A stretch of DNA of 64,000 bases from CBDCMJ01 sp965218875. Lineage in GTDB: Bacteria; Chloroflexota; Dehalococcoidia; Lucifugimonadales; UBA3495. Of the stretch, positions 36,739 through 46,596 are shown in pieces. Below the pieces are notes generated by a model, which worked only from the letters and a program-made list of their open reading frames with translations, ran no database searches and was not told the DNA's origin. Both the position numbers and the translations under genes were made by a program. The stretch is taken from contig OZ244707.1 in NCBI GenBank assembly GCA_965218875.1, forward strand, positions 2,046,001-2,110,000, given 5' to 3'. Positions within the stretch are counted from its first letter, which is position 1, and each line of letters begins with the position of its first letter.

Positions 36739-37083
36739 ATGGCGCTGGTACGGTGCATTATGGAGATGGGCATGGGGGTGGACGTTCATGGCCGGGACTA
36801 CACCTTGGCCGCCGAGCGGGCCGTGTTCGACGCGATACACCACAGCAGCCTGGGATTTCAGCGGTTGTTGGGCAAGACGGCTGACGACATGCAGGTCGAC
36901 ATAAGGATTGGTGTGCCCAGCCCGGAGTCGGTGGACCGGGACGCCGTGGCGGCGGTGCTGCCCCACGGACGCGGGCAGGTAACCGCGGTCCTGGGAGGTC
37001 TGGAGGTGCCCAACGAGGACGGCAGCGACGCGATGGTGATAGCCAACGCGGCGGTCATCGTGAGCTTCGACGACGGCAAGTGA
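36739..37083 (+). CDS. Lin0512-family conserved protein
   Basis: A 114-residue protein matching the Lin0512 family: EMGMGVDVHGRDYTLAAERA at the N-terminus, AIHHSSLGFQRLLG, and IGVPSPESVD in the middle. The function is unknown. A strong AAGGAGGT lies upstream of the ATG. It begins a small run with the cupin gene 100 bases downstream. Confidence 0.85.
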   Translation: MALVRCIMEMGMGVDVHGRDYTLAAERAVFDAIHHSSLGFQRLLGKTADDMQVDIRIGVPSPESVDRDAVAAVLPHGRGQVTAVLGGLEVPNEDGSDAMVIANAAVIVSFDDGK

Positions 37084-37186
37084 CGGCGCTCCTCCCGGAC
37101 CACGCCGCAGGCTAGCTGACCGTCGCCTCCGGGGGCCTGCGGCTGCCGGACCCCGCTGAACAGTCCCAGGGAATGGAGTAAATGCC

Positions 37187-37540
37187 ATGCCGATAATCAA
37201 CAAGGACGACGTACCCCTGCCGCAGCCCGAGGATGGGCGCAGTTCCCGCCGGTTTGTGACCAGCCACGCCGGCGCGGCCAACCTGACCGTCGGCGAATTG
37301 GTGATGCAGCACGGCTCCGCATTGCGGCTGCACACGCACCCCACCGATGAAGCCATCGTTCTGCTGGAAGGCCAGGTGGAGATGGTTGTGGGCGACGAGT
37401 GCCACGTCGGGTCGCCGGGCGACACCTTGCTAGCGCCCCCGGGCACACCCCACCGGCTGATCAACGAGACCGGCGGCTCCGCTAGGATGTTTACTATTTT
37501 CCCCACGGACAACCCTCAAACGCAATACGTGGACCAATAG
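37187..37540 (+). CDS. Small cupin-domain protein
   Basis: A 117-residue single-domain cupin. Motif 1 appears as RLHTHPTDEAIVLLEGQVEM (two His and Glu as metal ligands) and motif 2 as GDTLLAPPGTPHRLIN. It probably binds a divalent metal; the reaction is unknown. It follows the Lin0512 gene on the same strand. Confidence 0.87.
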   Translation: MPIINKDDVPLPQPEDGRSSRRFVTSHAGAANLTVGELVMQHGSALRLHTHPTDEAIVLLEGQVEMVVGDECHVGSPGDTLLAPPGTPHRLINETGGSARMFTIFPTDNPQTQYVDQ

Positions 37541-37744
37541 GTCCCGCCCGCGGCGTCCTTGGGAGCAGGGCCGGAAGCCGGGTGAACCGGATCGGGACAT
37601 GCTCCCACGTGGAGACCTCTGAGACACTGGGGATGAGGCTTGGCAGGCGTCCAAGTGGGCTACGGGTGCTGCGGCGCTCCGGGCCTTCTAATGGAAGGGG
37701 TCGAGCACGATACTCGGCCGCGCGAGGTGGATGGCTCCCATAAG

Positions 37745-37772
37745 AAGACCCCGGCATGACCGGGGTCTTTGC
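37745..37772. terminator. Bidirectional terminator-like hairpin
   Basis: AAGACCCCGG-CATGA-CCGGGGTCTTT forms a perfect 10-bp stem with a five-base loop, followed by TT on the plus strand and by TCTTCTTA on the minus strand. It lies between the cupin gene and the convergent DUF1059-like gene and could end both. Nothing else is seen in 37541-37874. Confidence 0.75.
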
Positions 37773-37874
37773 TTGCAAGCTGCCAACCGGGGGGGCTATC
37801 TCCGGCTTGGCGTTGCGCCAATGGGCAGCGCCGGCGCCCCAAGTCCGGGCCGGCAAGACGGCCCGGAGGTGTGG

Positions 37875-38075
37875 TTACTTGCGGGTGGTCTTGGTGGACG
37901 CCCTGATGTTGGCGGCCAGCTCTTGGGCCTCCACCTCGTGGATCTCCACCATGTGGCCGGTCATGTCCTCCAACACCCCGTCCTCGGTGTCGGCTTTGGC
38001 AATGTAGCGGCAGCCCGTTCCCGACTCGTCCAGGGCCAGCGACAGGATAGCGTTGCACCGAGCGTACTTCACCAT
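37875..38075 (-). CDS. Small DUF1059-like protein
   Basis: A 66-residue protein with GTGCRYIAKADTEDGVLEDM and a following HMVEIHEV, which resembles the DUF1059 pattern of Cys, aromatic/basic and His residues. The function is unknown. A GAGGAGAC ribosome site precedes the ATG. Confidence 0.6.
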   Translation of the reverse strand: MVKYARCNAILSLALDESGTGCRYIAKADTEDGVLEDMTGHMVEIHEVEAQELAANIRASTKTTRK

Positions 38076-38244
38076 GGCATTAGTCTCCTCGTCTGAGCGG
38101 TGGACCCGGCGGCGGTCCGAAGATTGCCCGCCAATTATACGCTATTCCTTCTCGCGTGGCACGTAGCAGCGGGCCGAGAGGCCGGGGCGGTTTGATCGCC
38201 GTTGTTACCATAGCAGTGGATCCCGGCCGCTCTCGCGCCACCGG

Positions 38245-38754
38245 CTACTTCCCGCCGGCTTTGCCGCGAGCGTTGGCGGCGAAGCTGGGAAGCCGGCCAA
38301 TACCCCCGGGACCAGATGTGGTGAGCCGCACCAGTGCCCGGCCTTCGACGAAGAACAGGGTCTGGCTCTGCCGGCCGTCGCGGACCTCGTTCAGGATGCC
38401 GGAGATGTCTTGGAACTCCCCAGGGTCCGGCAGCAGAATTCCCTGGGCCAGCTGGTCTTGCTTGATCCCGGCCAGCGCCAGAAGGGCCGACTCCGCAGTG
38501 GCGAAGAGCAATACGCTGTGACTTAAAGTGAAGTCTGGCCCCGACAGCTCCACTTGGGCCGCGGACACCCCCAGGAAAGTGGTGTCCGCCTGGGCAGCTC
38601 CCCCGGTTACTCCTCCATCGGGGAAGTCGGCGGGCGACAGCAGCATGGCCGCCGGGTCCGGGTCTCCGCCGGAGCAGGCTGCTGCCAGGGTCACCAGGGC
38701 CAGCGCCATGGCGGCGGCCCAACGGGTCACCCGCGGTCGCTGGGCGGCCCCCAA
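38245..38754 (-). CDS. Putative lipoprotein
   Basis: A 169-residue protein with an N-terminal hydrophobic segment and lipobox (MALALVTLAAACSGGD), so it is probably anchored outside the membrane. The mature part has FLGVSAAQVELSGPDF and a repeated alternation of strands, but no family is recognised. Its start overlaps the hyuB end by 28 bases, so it probably is the last gene of the hydantoinase operon. Confidence 0.65.
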   Translation of the reverse strand: MGAAQRPRVTRWAAAMALALVTLAAACSGGDPDPAAMLLSPADFPDGGVTGGAAQADTTFLGVSAAQVELSGPDFTLSHSVLLFATAESALLALAGIKQDQLAQGILLPDPGEFQDISGILNEVRDGRQSQTLFFVEGRALVRLTTSGPGGIGRLPSFAANARGKAGGK

Positions 38755-40319
38755 CCGCCGCCTCCGGGAGTCCGGATGCTCAAGACGTCACCGGCGTTGA
38801 CGTCGAAGACCTCTTTCCCGGCCAGCCGGACCTCTTCGTAGCCGCCGCGCAGCAGCAGATTTTCCCCGGTCTCGCCGTGGTGGCCTCCGTGGTAGCCCGG
38901 GGGCGGCCGTTTCCTCCGCTCGGACAGCAAAGTGACCCGGGCCGGCGCCAGGAACTCGACTTCCCGGATGAGACCGTCTCCTCCCCTGAATGTCCCGTCA
39001 CCCCCAGAGCCCCGGCGCAGGGCATAGCGTCTCAGGCGCAGCGGGAAGGCGAACTCCATCGCTTCTATGGGGGTGTTCATGGTGTTGGTCATGTGAGTCT
39101 GGATTCCGGAGATCCCGTCCTTGGTGGGCCTGGCGCCCATGCCGCCGCCTATGGTCTCGTAGTAGACAAAGGGTCTGTCTCGGACGGCGTCGTGGCCGCC
39201 GACTATCATGTTGTTCATGGTGCCCTGGCTGGACGCCGGGATGCGCCCGGGCAGCGCCTGGGCCAGGGCCGCCAGCAGGACGTCGGTGATCCGCTGGGAG
39301 GTTTCCACGTTGCCCCCGGCCACTCCTCGCTGGGGCTCCGGGTTTACCACGCTGGCCCGCGGCGTTACCACGCGCACCGGGCGCAGGCACCCCTGGTTGG
39401 CCGGGGCGTCCCCTCCGGCCAGGCACCTGACCACGTACAGGCAGGCCGACACGGTGACGGCTTGGGGCGCGTTTATGCAGCCGGCTCTTTGAGGAGAAGA
39501 GCCGGTGAAGTCGATGGTCATCTCGTCCCCGTCGACGGTTATGGTCGCGGCGATGGCCACCGGCTGGTCCGTCAGGCCGTCGTCGTCCATGTAGTCCACC
39601 GCCCGGTAGACGCCGTCGGGGATTCCCAAGATGGCTTGCCGGGTCATTCGCTCCGAGTAGTCCAACAGGGCGGCCATGTGGTCCTGAGTCTCTTCCCATC
39701 CGTACCGGCGCACGATGTCCTGCAGCCGCTTTTCGCCCACTCGTATGGACGCGATCTGGGCCGCCAGGTCGCCCTTGCGCTCGTGGGGGGTCCGGGAGTT
39801 GCGGCAGATAAGCTGGATGACCTCCTGGTTGACTCTGCCGCCCCGGAGCAGCTTTATGGGAGGAATGATGGTGCCCTCCTGGTACAGCTCGGTGGACAGC
39901 GGCAGCGAGCCCGGGGTCATGCCTCCCACATCGGCGTGGTGGCCCCGGTTGGCCACGAACCCGGCCAGGCGCTTCGCGCCTCCGTCTTCCTGGTACACCG
40001 GGGCGACCAGGGTGATGTCGGGCAAATGGGTACCGCCCAGATAGGGGTCGTTGAGGATAACCATGTCTCCCGGACGAAGCGCGTTGGGAAACGCCTGCAA
40101 CGCAGCCTGCACCGAGGCCGGCATAGCCCCCAAGTGCACCGGAACGTGGGCCGCCTGCGCCACCATGTCGCCCCGGGGGTTGAAGACGGCGCAGGAGAAG
40201 TCCCGGCGCTCTTTTATGTTGGGGGAGTAGCCGGTGCGCTGCAGGGCCACGCCCATCTGCTCCGCCGCGGAGATGAACATGTTCTTGAATACTTCCAGGC
40301 TTATGGGGTCTACCGGCAT
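38727..40319 (-). CDS. Hydantoinase B/oxoprolinase family protein
   Basis: A 530-residue HyuB-type subunit: MPVDPISLEVFKNMFISAAE at the start, then RRDFSCAVFNPRGDMVAQAAH, NDPYLGGTHLPDI, and the Gly-rich ending GDGTFRGGDGLIREVEF. It should pair with the HyuA-type protein encoded upstream for ATP-dependent cleavage of a cyclic amide. The frame extends far upstream, but the ATG at 40319 gives the usual N-terminus. Confidence 0.9.
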   Translation of the reverse strand: MPVDPISLEVFKNMFISAAEQMGVALQRTGYSPNIKERRDFSCAVFNPRGDMVAQAAHVPVHLGAMPASVQAALQAFPNALRPGDMVILNDPYLGGTHLPDITLVAPVYQEDGGAKRLAGFVANRGHHADVGGMTPGSLPLSTELYQEGTIIPPIKLLRGGRVNQEVIQLICRNSRTPHERKGDLAAQIASIRVGEKRLQDIVRRYGWEETQDHMAALLDYSERMTRQAILGIPDGVYRAVDYMDDDGLTDQPVAIAATITVDGDEMTIDFTGSSPQRAGCINAPQAVTVSACLYVVRCLAGGDAPANQGCLRPVRVVTPRASVVNPEPQRGVAGGNVETSQRITDVLLAALAQALPGRIPASSQGTMNNMIVGGHDAVRDRPFVYYETIGGGMGARPTKDGISGIQTHMTNTMNTPIEAMEFAFPLRLRRYALRRGSGGDGTFRGGDGLIREVEFLAPARVTLLSERRKRPPPGYHGGHHGETGENLLLRGGYEEVRLAGKEVFDVNAGDVLSIRTPGGGGWGPPSDRG

Positions 40320-40357
40320 GGGCCTATCCTTTGGAGTTACGGTGGCGCTACGGCTTG

Positions 40358-41212
40358 CTAGGCGAGTTTGGCCAGCAAGTCGGCCGCGTCGTCGGGTCCC
40401 TGGGGAAAAGCCAGGGAGTAGTACTCGGTGCTCATCATCTCCCGGACCATCTCCTGGGGCAAGCGGGAGAAGGGACCGTTGGGGTCCATCTGGGTGCGAT
40501 GGCAATTTAGCGAGGCGATCTTGGTGTCCACGAAGGCGCTGACGTCCACCACCGTGGTGGTCGCTTCATCGGGGGTTCCCAGCGACTCCACCTCCAGGCT
40601 GGCGAAGGGCGGGGTGATGCCGGCGTCCCGCATCTGCTGCCACAGGCGCCGGAAATTGCTCCGGGGGAAGCACACGTAGTAGAGCAGCGCGGGAGGCCGG
40701 GCCTGCCCTCCCCGGGGAGGCGCTCCGGGGCACTCGTGGCTACCGGCTAGGTCGAAGGCCCGGCGGGTGTGCCGGTGCACCGCCGTGTGGTCCGGATGGC
40801 CGTAGCCTCCGGTGGGGTCGAAGGTTATCACCACGTCGGGGCGCACCTCCCGGATGATGGACACCAGTTGGTCTACAACCGGGCCGGCGTCGGCCTGGTG
40901 CAGGGCGCGGGGGTGATTGTTGTCCTCCGTTCCCTCCATGCCGGAATCGCGATAGTCCAGGAACCGCACGTCGGTTACCCCGATGACGGTCATGGCCTGG
41001 CGCAACTCCTCCCGTCGCACCTCGGCCAGGGTTTCCGGGGTGGCCAATTCCGGGTCGCTAATCTCCCCGGCGTCGCCGTTGGTGGCGCAAACCAACGTAA
41101 TCCGGGCGCCGCCGGCCGCCAGCATAGCCAGGGTGCCGCCGGACCCAAAGCCCTCGTCGTCGGGGTGAGCGTATACTGCCAGGATCGAAAGTCCGGACAC
41201 CGTTGGGGGCAT
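40358..41212 (-). CDS. PIG-L/LmbE-family deacetylase
   Basis: A 284-residue zinc-dependent N-deacetylase: AHPDDEGFGSGGTLAML near residue 15 holds the metal site, and PTGGYGHPDHTAVHR near residue 140 supplies the second His motif. It starts immediately after the hyuA stop and precedes hyuB, so it separates the two hydantoinase subunits. The substrate is unknown; its placement suggests processing of the same compound. Confidence 0.9.
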   Translation of the reverse strand: MPPTVSGLSILAVYAHPDDEGFGSGGTLAMLAAGGARITLVCATNGDAGEISDPELATPETLAEVRREELRQAMTVIGVTDVRFLDYRDSGMEGTEDNNHPRALHQADAGPVVDQLVSIIREVRPDVVITFDPTGGYGHPDHTAVHRHTRRAFDLAGSHECPGAPPRGGQARPPALLYYVCFPRSNFRRLWQQMRDAGITPPFASLEVESLGTPDEATTTVVDVSAFVDTKIASLNCHRTQMDPNGPFSRLPQEMVREMMSTEYYSLAFPQGPDDAADLLAKLA

Positions 41213-43243
41213 TTAAGAGTCTCCTTGGCTGGGGGTAAGCACGAGATTACCGTAGCCGTCGACCGGCCCGCCCCAGCCGGGAGGCACCACTATGGTGGTG
41301 TCGGTCTGCACCACCAGGGCCGGACCTGTCACCACCGCGCCCGGTCCAAGCTGGTCCCGCCGGTAGACTGGTGTTGACGCGGCCCCGCCGGCGAAGACCA
41401 CTTCCGTTTCCCTGATCATGGCGCCTGATGGGTCCGCCTCGCCGGGAGGCTGGGCGGTGACCTGAGGTTTGGCCGTCGCCAGTTCCAGCTTGATCCGCAG
41501 GCTGACGACCTCCACCGGCTCCCTCCGGTCGGCGTAGCCGAACCTCTGCAGGTGCGCCCTGTAGAAACGGTCGCCCACGGACTTGGCCAGGGCGTCCCGG
41601 CCCGAGCCCTCCGGGTAGTCGATGGTCAACTCGAAGGACTGCCCCACGTAGCGCACGTCCAGAAATCGCCGCACGCCCATACGGTCCGCGGGCAGCCCTT
41701 CCCGCTTGAGCTCCTCTCGAGCCAGGCCCTCCATACCGTGATACTCTTCTTCCAGCCGGGGGCGGCTCATGTCGTCACCGCGCAGCATCACCGTGCGCGA
41801 GTAGTCCTTGACCAGGTCGGCGATGGCCACTCCCAGGGCGGACAGAATGCCGGGGTGGGTGGGGATGAGCACCCGGGGAATACCCAGTTCCTGGGCCAGC
41901 TCGCAGGCGTGCATCGGCCCCGCCCCGCCAAAGGGCGCCAGGGTAAAGCGGCGGGGGTCGTACCCCTGCTCCATGGATACGGCCCGGATGGCCCGGTCCA
42001 TGGCGGCGTTTGCGACCCGGACTATGCCCAGGGCAGTATCCCGCACCGGCGCGCCTATGTTCGAAGCCAAGGACGACATCACGCTTTCGGCCCGGGACGG
42101 GTGCAGCAACAGGCGGCCGCCGAGGAAGTGGTCGGGAAGCAGCCGCCCCAGGACCAGGTTGGCGTCGGTGACGGTGACCCAATCGCCGCGGCCGTAGCAC
42201 GCGGGACCGGGGTCCGCCCCCGCCGACTGGGGGCCCACCACCAGCGCTCCCCCGCTGTCCAGATGAGCGATGGAACCGCCCCCGGCGCCCACGGTGTGGA
42301 TTTCGATCATGGGCACGCCGATGGGGTGGCCACCCACCTTGGCGCCGGTGGTCTCCTTGATGCCTCCGGGGCACAGGGAAACGTCCGTGGAAGTGCCTCC
42401 CATGTCAAGGGTGATGATGTCGGAGTAGCCCGCCTGGGCCGCGGTGTAAAACGCGCCCACCACACCCCCGGCGGGTCCGCTGAGGATGGTGCGCACCGGT
42501 TGTTCCGACGCCAGCCGGGCGGTGATGCTGCCTCCCGAGGACTGCATTATTCGCAGTCCCTGGCCCAGGGACTCCTCCATATTCCCCAGGTAGCGCGACA
42601 TGACCCGGCCCACGTAAGAGTTCACGACCACGGTGCTGGTGCGCTCGTACTCCCGGAATTCGGGGAGTACGCGGCTGGAGATAGATATGAACGGCCGGCC
42701 GGGCAGGTTCTGCAACGCCTCCAGGACCATTTCTTCGTGCGCCGGGTTGAGAAAGGAGAATAGAAAGGAGACCGCCACCGCGTCGACCTCGGCCTCCCGC
42801 AGCAGGGACAGCGTGGCCTCGATGGCGTCCGGCCGGAGGTCTTCAATGATGGCCCCCGTGTGGTCGATGCGCTCGGGGAGGCCAAAGCGCAGCTCCCAAG
42901 GAGCCAACGGCGGTGTCTTGTCCTGGTCCAAATCGTAGAGCTGGGACCGGGCTTGGCGGCCGATCTCCAGCACGTCTTCGAAGCCCAGGGTGGTCACCAG
43001 GGCGGTGCGGGCGCCCTTCCCCTCCAACAGAGCGTTGGTGGCGACGGTGGAGCCGTGGACGAAGTCGGCGCCGGCGACGCCGGTTTCCGCCACGCCCTGA
43101 AGGGTGCTTCGGGACGGGTCGTCGGGGGTAGACTGGAGCTTGTGGACGCTAAGTCGGCCGTCCTCCAGGACGGCGAAGTCGGTGAACGTCCCTCCCACGT
43201 CAATGCCAACGACGGCTCGAAGGCTAGAGGTCCTGTGTCTCAT
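41213..43243 (-). CDS. Hydantoinase A/oxoprolinase family protein
   Basis: A 676-residue ATPase-fold subunit: VVGIDVGGTFTDFAVLEDG at the N-terminus, LPEFREYERTSTVVVNSYVG, DMGGTSTDVSLC (second phosphate loop) and YGRGDWVTVTDANLVLGRL. With the HyuB-type protein it would form an ATP-dependent 5-oxoprolinase or hydantoinase. First gene of a hyuA, PIG-L, hyuB, lipoprotein run. Its stop and the next ATG abut. Confidence 0.92.
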   Translation of the reverse strand: MRHRTSSLRAVVGIDVGGTFTDFAVLEDGRLSVHKLQSTPDDPSRSTLQGVAETGVAGADFVHGSTVATNALLEGKGARTALVTTLGFEDVLEIGRQARSQLYDLDQDKTPPLAPWELRFGLPERIDHTGAIIEDLRPDAIEATLSLLREAEVDAVAVSFLFSFLNPAHEEMVLEALQNLPGRPFISISSRVLPEFREYERTSTVVVNSYVGRVMSRYLGNMEESLGQGLRIMQSSGGSITARLASEQPVRTILSGPAGGVVGAFYTAAQAGYSDIITLDMGGTSTDVSLCPGGIKETTGAKVGGHPIGVPMIEIHTVGAGGGSIAHLDSGGALVVGPQSAGADPGPACYGRGDWVTVTDANLVLGRLLPDHFLGGRLLLHPSRAESVMSSLASNIGAPVRDTALGIVRVANAAMDRAIRAVSMEQGYDPRRFTLAPFGGAGPMHACELAQELGIPRVLIPTHPGILSALGVAIADLVKDYSRTVMLRGDDMSRPRLEEEYHGMEGLAREELKREGLPADRMGVRRFLDVRYVGQSFELTIDYPEGSGRDALAKSVGDRFYRAHLQRFGYADRREPVEVVSLRIKLELATAKPQVTAQPPGEADPSGAMIRETEVVFAGGAASTPVYRRDQLGPGAVVTGPALVVQTDTTIVVPPGWGGPVDGYGNLVLTPSQGDS

Positions 43244-43273
43244 GTGGAGTCCGGAGCAGTTTACCGGTGTGAC

Positions 43274-45856
43274 TTAAGAAACGTCAGGGGTGTCTTCGTA
43301 CGTCTCGGTTGCTCGATTCCACCAACCGTATTCCCAGGCGTCAGTCTCGGCTGAAGGTTCGCAAGCAGACGCGGGGACCCAATGGAGCATAGGAGTGCGT
43401 CCAGGTGCTGAATCAGCGCGCACTTGATACATAATCTCCCCATTAATTATGGTGGCTCCCATTACCTCCACTTCCGAACCGATTTTACCCGCTTGCTGGA
43501 AACAAACGCGAGAACCCCTAGTGAAAAGCTGTTCGTGACCTTCGCGTGCCTCATTGTCGAGAGTGCTCAGAGCCGTACCAAGAGAAAAGGTGAAGTATTC
43601 CTCCCGGATACGACCAACTATATCGGGAAAACCGTCCATACCCTGCTTCTCTTCTGCTTCTGCGGCGACGTTTAATCGGTCAAGGATATGGCCGAATTCA
43701 AGAAACAGTCTTTCAGTGAAGCGGAGACTACCGTAGGTGTTGTCAAATATTGCAATGCACCCGCCATGTCGCGCCCCTCCCTCCGTACCCCGAACGTTGA
43801 TGTTGGTGGCTGCAGACCCTATGTCGTGGGCCATGATGCTATATTCATGCGCAAACACTTCCAGTAATTTGTTGGAAACCATTTGCTTAACTTCGAAAAC
43901 CCTGAACCACGGTTTATTTATGCAAAGAACAACTCCAGTGGTTCGAAAATTTCTGGACCTGGCTCGCATATTGGCGTTGTGTTGTTGTAGCTCCCTATAT
44001 GAATGGAACTGCCCCTGTCCGTCAAAATACCCTTCAACCCGCTCAGTAACTAACATCTGGCATTCTACTAGAAAGCCGTCAGACCCCTTGAGGAAGTGGC
44101 CCTGAATAACTTCGCTCTCTGAAATCCCTGTGTTAACCCAGGTTCTTATCTGTGGTCGTGTCAATCGACGAGGGTATGTGCCTTTGACTCGGACAAACGA
44201 ATCAACCGCACTTACGTGCCATGCTAATACCTCGTATGCACGTGCATTGTGATAATACGTAGCCCCTGGATAGCATTCTCTGAGAGCCTGCGACTCATTA
44301 GCATCTCCTATACTATCAGCGTTTTGGTTGAACTTTATCTGGAAATTGACATCTCCTATGTTCCTCAGAGGATATCCTCTGTGTGGGGTATCTCCTCCGA
44401 GTCTAGCTATTGCGTCGAACTCGGGGGGGCGGTTTCCATCTGGAAGAGCATATTGATAGATTTCACCGAACCCTTCTGGCCAGCGTGGTCTACTCGTTAG
44501 ACGAGGTGGCGCCGCCAGTGACTCTCGTTCGGCGGCGAGACAACTTCCGTGGGCAAACTGCATAAAACGATTGTCCAAGTATAAGTAGGAGGGTTCCACA
44601 GACATATCATGGTACTCTTTAAGGGTTGTGCCGTATCTGCGGAATGCATCGGGAGCAGCTATGACCACGAACGCGCCGGGACCATTGCGGCCAACACGCC
44701 CAAGACGCTGTCGATATGCTTTGCGAGTTGGAGGAATTCCTACGTTGAATCCAACGCGTAGAGAAGGCAAGTCTATTCCAAGCTCCAGCGCAGAAGTTGA
44801 AACGACGCCCCGAAGCTCCCCCGACCTCAACCGCTGTTCAATTGCTTGGCGTTGGTCGGGGGTGTAACCTGCGCGATACGGAGACACATCGGGGTGGTTG
44901 GAAAGTTCATCTACTTCTTCCTGGGAAGCGATGGCCAGGGTTTCGACACCCTTCCTTGAATCCACGAAGGTTATGAAGCTGCCATCATTTCCGGCTGACA
45001 AAATCCTTCCCTGAAGTTCCTTGGCAATTTGGAGTTCTAAATCGGGCGGACTAGCTATATGGGCCACAACACGGTCATGTCTCGGGGCACCGTCGGATTC
45101 GTGATCGACCACAGAGAATTCTGCACCCGTAAGTAGTTTGAGATGTTCACCTGGATTTGCGATTGTCGCTGTTGCCGTAACGAACTGCAACTGACGTTCT
45201 GCGGCTTCGTTGCCAAGTAGATGGTTCCGTGCCGCTATTAGGCGTCGAATCAAAAAAGACGCGTTGCTCCCAAATACTCCCTCTAAGGCATGAGCCTCGT
45301 CCATGACCAGGGTTGAAAGGGCTTTGATGAAGTTCCTGACGGCTGGCATGGCTAGATTCGACATCAGCCACGCGTGACATACGTCAGGCGTCATCACGAC
45401 AACCCTCGCCTTCTCAAGGATGGCATTTCTATCCTTGACAAGAACGGTGCCATCTATTCGTCCGATGGTATCTTCATCTAGGCCAAGTTCACGCGCCATT
45501 CCGGACCAGCCACGCAATTGATCGGTAACTAGTGCCCTAAGAGGATAGAAAACAGCTATTTTGGCTGACGAATCGCTCAATAACTTATGAAAGGCCAAAG
45601 ACTGGAATATCAAACTTTTTCCAGACGCGGTTCCCGTGGAAATCACTAGATTCTCGCCCCTTCCAAGCGCTTCCAGGGCCTGAGACTGGTGTGCCCATAG
45701 GCCGCTGGGGTATCGTCGATCAAGAACGGCCCCTACTTGAGAAGAGAACAAAAACTGAGGGATATTCTCGTGACGGGCCGACTGATGCCCGATAATGAAA
45801 GATTCGACAACTGAAAATTCGGGGCTCTGCAGGATTTTGCAGATGGTATCGTACAT
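43274..45856 (-). CDS. DEAD/DEAH-box helicase (MrfA/YprA-like), AT-rich
   Basis: An 860-residue SF2 helicase. Motif I is TGTASGKSLIF, motif II MDEAHALEG, motif III VTATATIANP, motif V STSALELGIDLP and motif VI QRLGRVGRNGPG, all intact. The C-terminal half resembles the MZB-type domain of MrfA/Hrq1 relatives (HGGCIAIFDNTYGSLRFTER) but the usual four-Cys zinc site is not evident. The base composition is markedly AT-rich compared with the genes on both sides, so the gene was probably acquired. It lies between alaX and hyuA with about 30-base gaps. A role in DNA repair or defence is possible. Confidence 0.8.
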   Translation of the reverse strand: MYDTICKILQSPEFSVVESFIIGHQSARHENIPQFLFSSQVGAVLDRRYPSGLWAHQSQALEALGRGENLVISTGTASGKSLIFQSLAFHKLLSDSSAKIAVFYPLRALVTDQLRGWSGMARELGLDEDTIGRIDGTVLVKDRNAILEKARVVVMTPDVCHAWLMSNLAMPAVRNFIKALSTLVMDEAHALEGVFGSNASFLIRRLIAARNHLLGNEAAERQLQFVTATATIANPGEHLKLLTGAEFSVVDHESDGAPRHDRVVAHIASPPDLELQIAKELQGRILSAGNDGSFITFVDSRKGVETLAIASQEEVDELSNHPDVSPYRAGYTPDQRQAIEQRLRSGELRGVVSTSALELGIDLPSLRVGFNVGIPPTRKAYRQRLGRVGRNGPGAFVVIAAPDAFRRYGTTLKEYHDMSVEPSYLYLDNRFMQFAHGSCLAAERESLAAPPRLTSRPRWPEGFGEIYQYALPDGNRPPEFDAIARLGGDTPHRGYPLRNIGDVNFQIKFNQNADSIGDANESQALRECYPGATYYHNARAYEVLAWHVSAVDSFVRVKGTYPRRLTRPQIRTWVNTGISESEVIQGHFLKGSDGFLVECQMLVTERVEGYFDGQGQFHSYRELQQHNANMRARSRNFRTTGVVLCINKPWFRVFEVKQMVSNKLLEVFAHEYSIMAHDIGSAATNINVRGTEGGARHGGCIAIFDNTYGSLRFTERLFLEFGHILDRLNVAAEAEEKQGMDGFPDIVGRIREEYFTFSLGTALSTLDNEAREGHEQLFTRGSRVCFQQAGKIGSEVEVMGATIINGEIMYQVRADSAPGRTPMLHWVPASACEPSAETDAWEYGWWNRATETYEDTPDVS

Positions 45857-45885
45857 ATCCGATCCTTCTATGCTGGTCCGTTTAA

Positions 45886-46596
45886 CTAATCCGCCAACGC
45901 AATCCGCAGCCGCTTGTTGATGCGGCCTTTGCTTTCGTGGCCCACCACCCTGATGGCGCCCACCTCTTGGGTATTGGCCACATGGGTGCCGCCGTCCGCC
46001 TGGAGGTCCAGCCCCCGGATGTCTATCGTTCGGACCTGCCGGATGTTGGCCGGCAGCAGGTTGATCTTGGTCCGAATAAGGTCGGGGTTTTGGTCGGCCT
46101 CCTCCCGGGCCAGGTTGCCCACCATGACGTCCCGGGCCGCCGCGACCTCGGCGTTGACCTTTTCCTCGATTTCTTCCGCGAACTTGGCGCTCATCTGCTC
46201 CAGCTCGAAGTCCATCCGGGCCTCCCCCGGTCTCATGTCACCGCCGGTCACCTTGGCCCCGTAGTCCCTCCACACCACACCGCACAGGATGTGAAGGGCC
46301 GTGTGGGTGCGCATGAGAAGGAACCGCCGGTCCCAGTCGATAGTTCCTGTCACCTCATCCCCGGGTCCCGGGCCCTGGGCATCCAAACTGTGGACCAGTC
46401 TCCCGTCCCGGCGGCCCACGGCGGAGACCTGGTAGTCGTGGCCCCGGCACGCTATCACCCCGGTGTCGCAAGGCTGGCCTCCGCCCCCCGCGTAGAACGC
46501 GGTGCGGTCCAGGACCACTCCGTCTTCCACCGACTCCACCACCGTGGCCCGGAACTCCCTGAGGTAACTATCGTCCAAAAACAGCAGTTTGGTCAT
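45886..46596 (-). CDS. AlaX-type alanyl-tRNA editing protein
   Basis: A 236-residue protein related to the editing domain of AlaRS: FYAGGGGQPCDTGVI, first zinc motif MRTHTALHIL, second motif DGGTHVANTQEVG. It hydrolyses misacylated Ser/Gly-tRNA(Ala). The second motif has Asp where many relatives have Cys. The ATG at 46596 starts at MTKLLFLDD; the open frame upstream is GC-rich and unlike protein. Confidence 0.87.
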   Translation of the reverse strand: MTKLLFLDDSYLREFRATVVESVEDGVVLDRTAFYAGGGGQPCDTGVIACRGHDYQVSAVGRRDGRLVHSLDAQGPGPGDEVTGTIDWDRRFLLMRTHTALHILCGVVWRDYGAKVTGGDMRPGEARMDFELEQMSAKFAEEIEEKVNAEVAAARDVMVGNLAREEADQNPDLIRTKINLLPANIRQVRTIDIRGLDLQADGGTHVANTQEVGAIRVVGHESKGRINKRLRIALAD

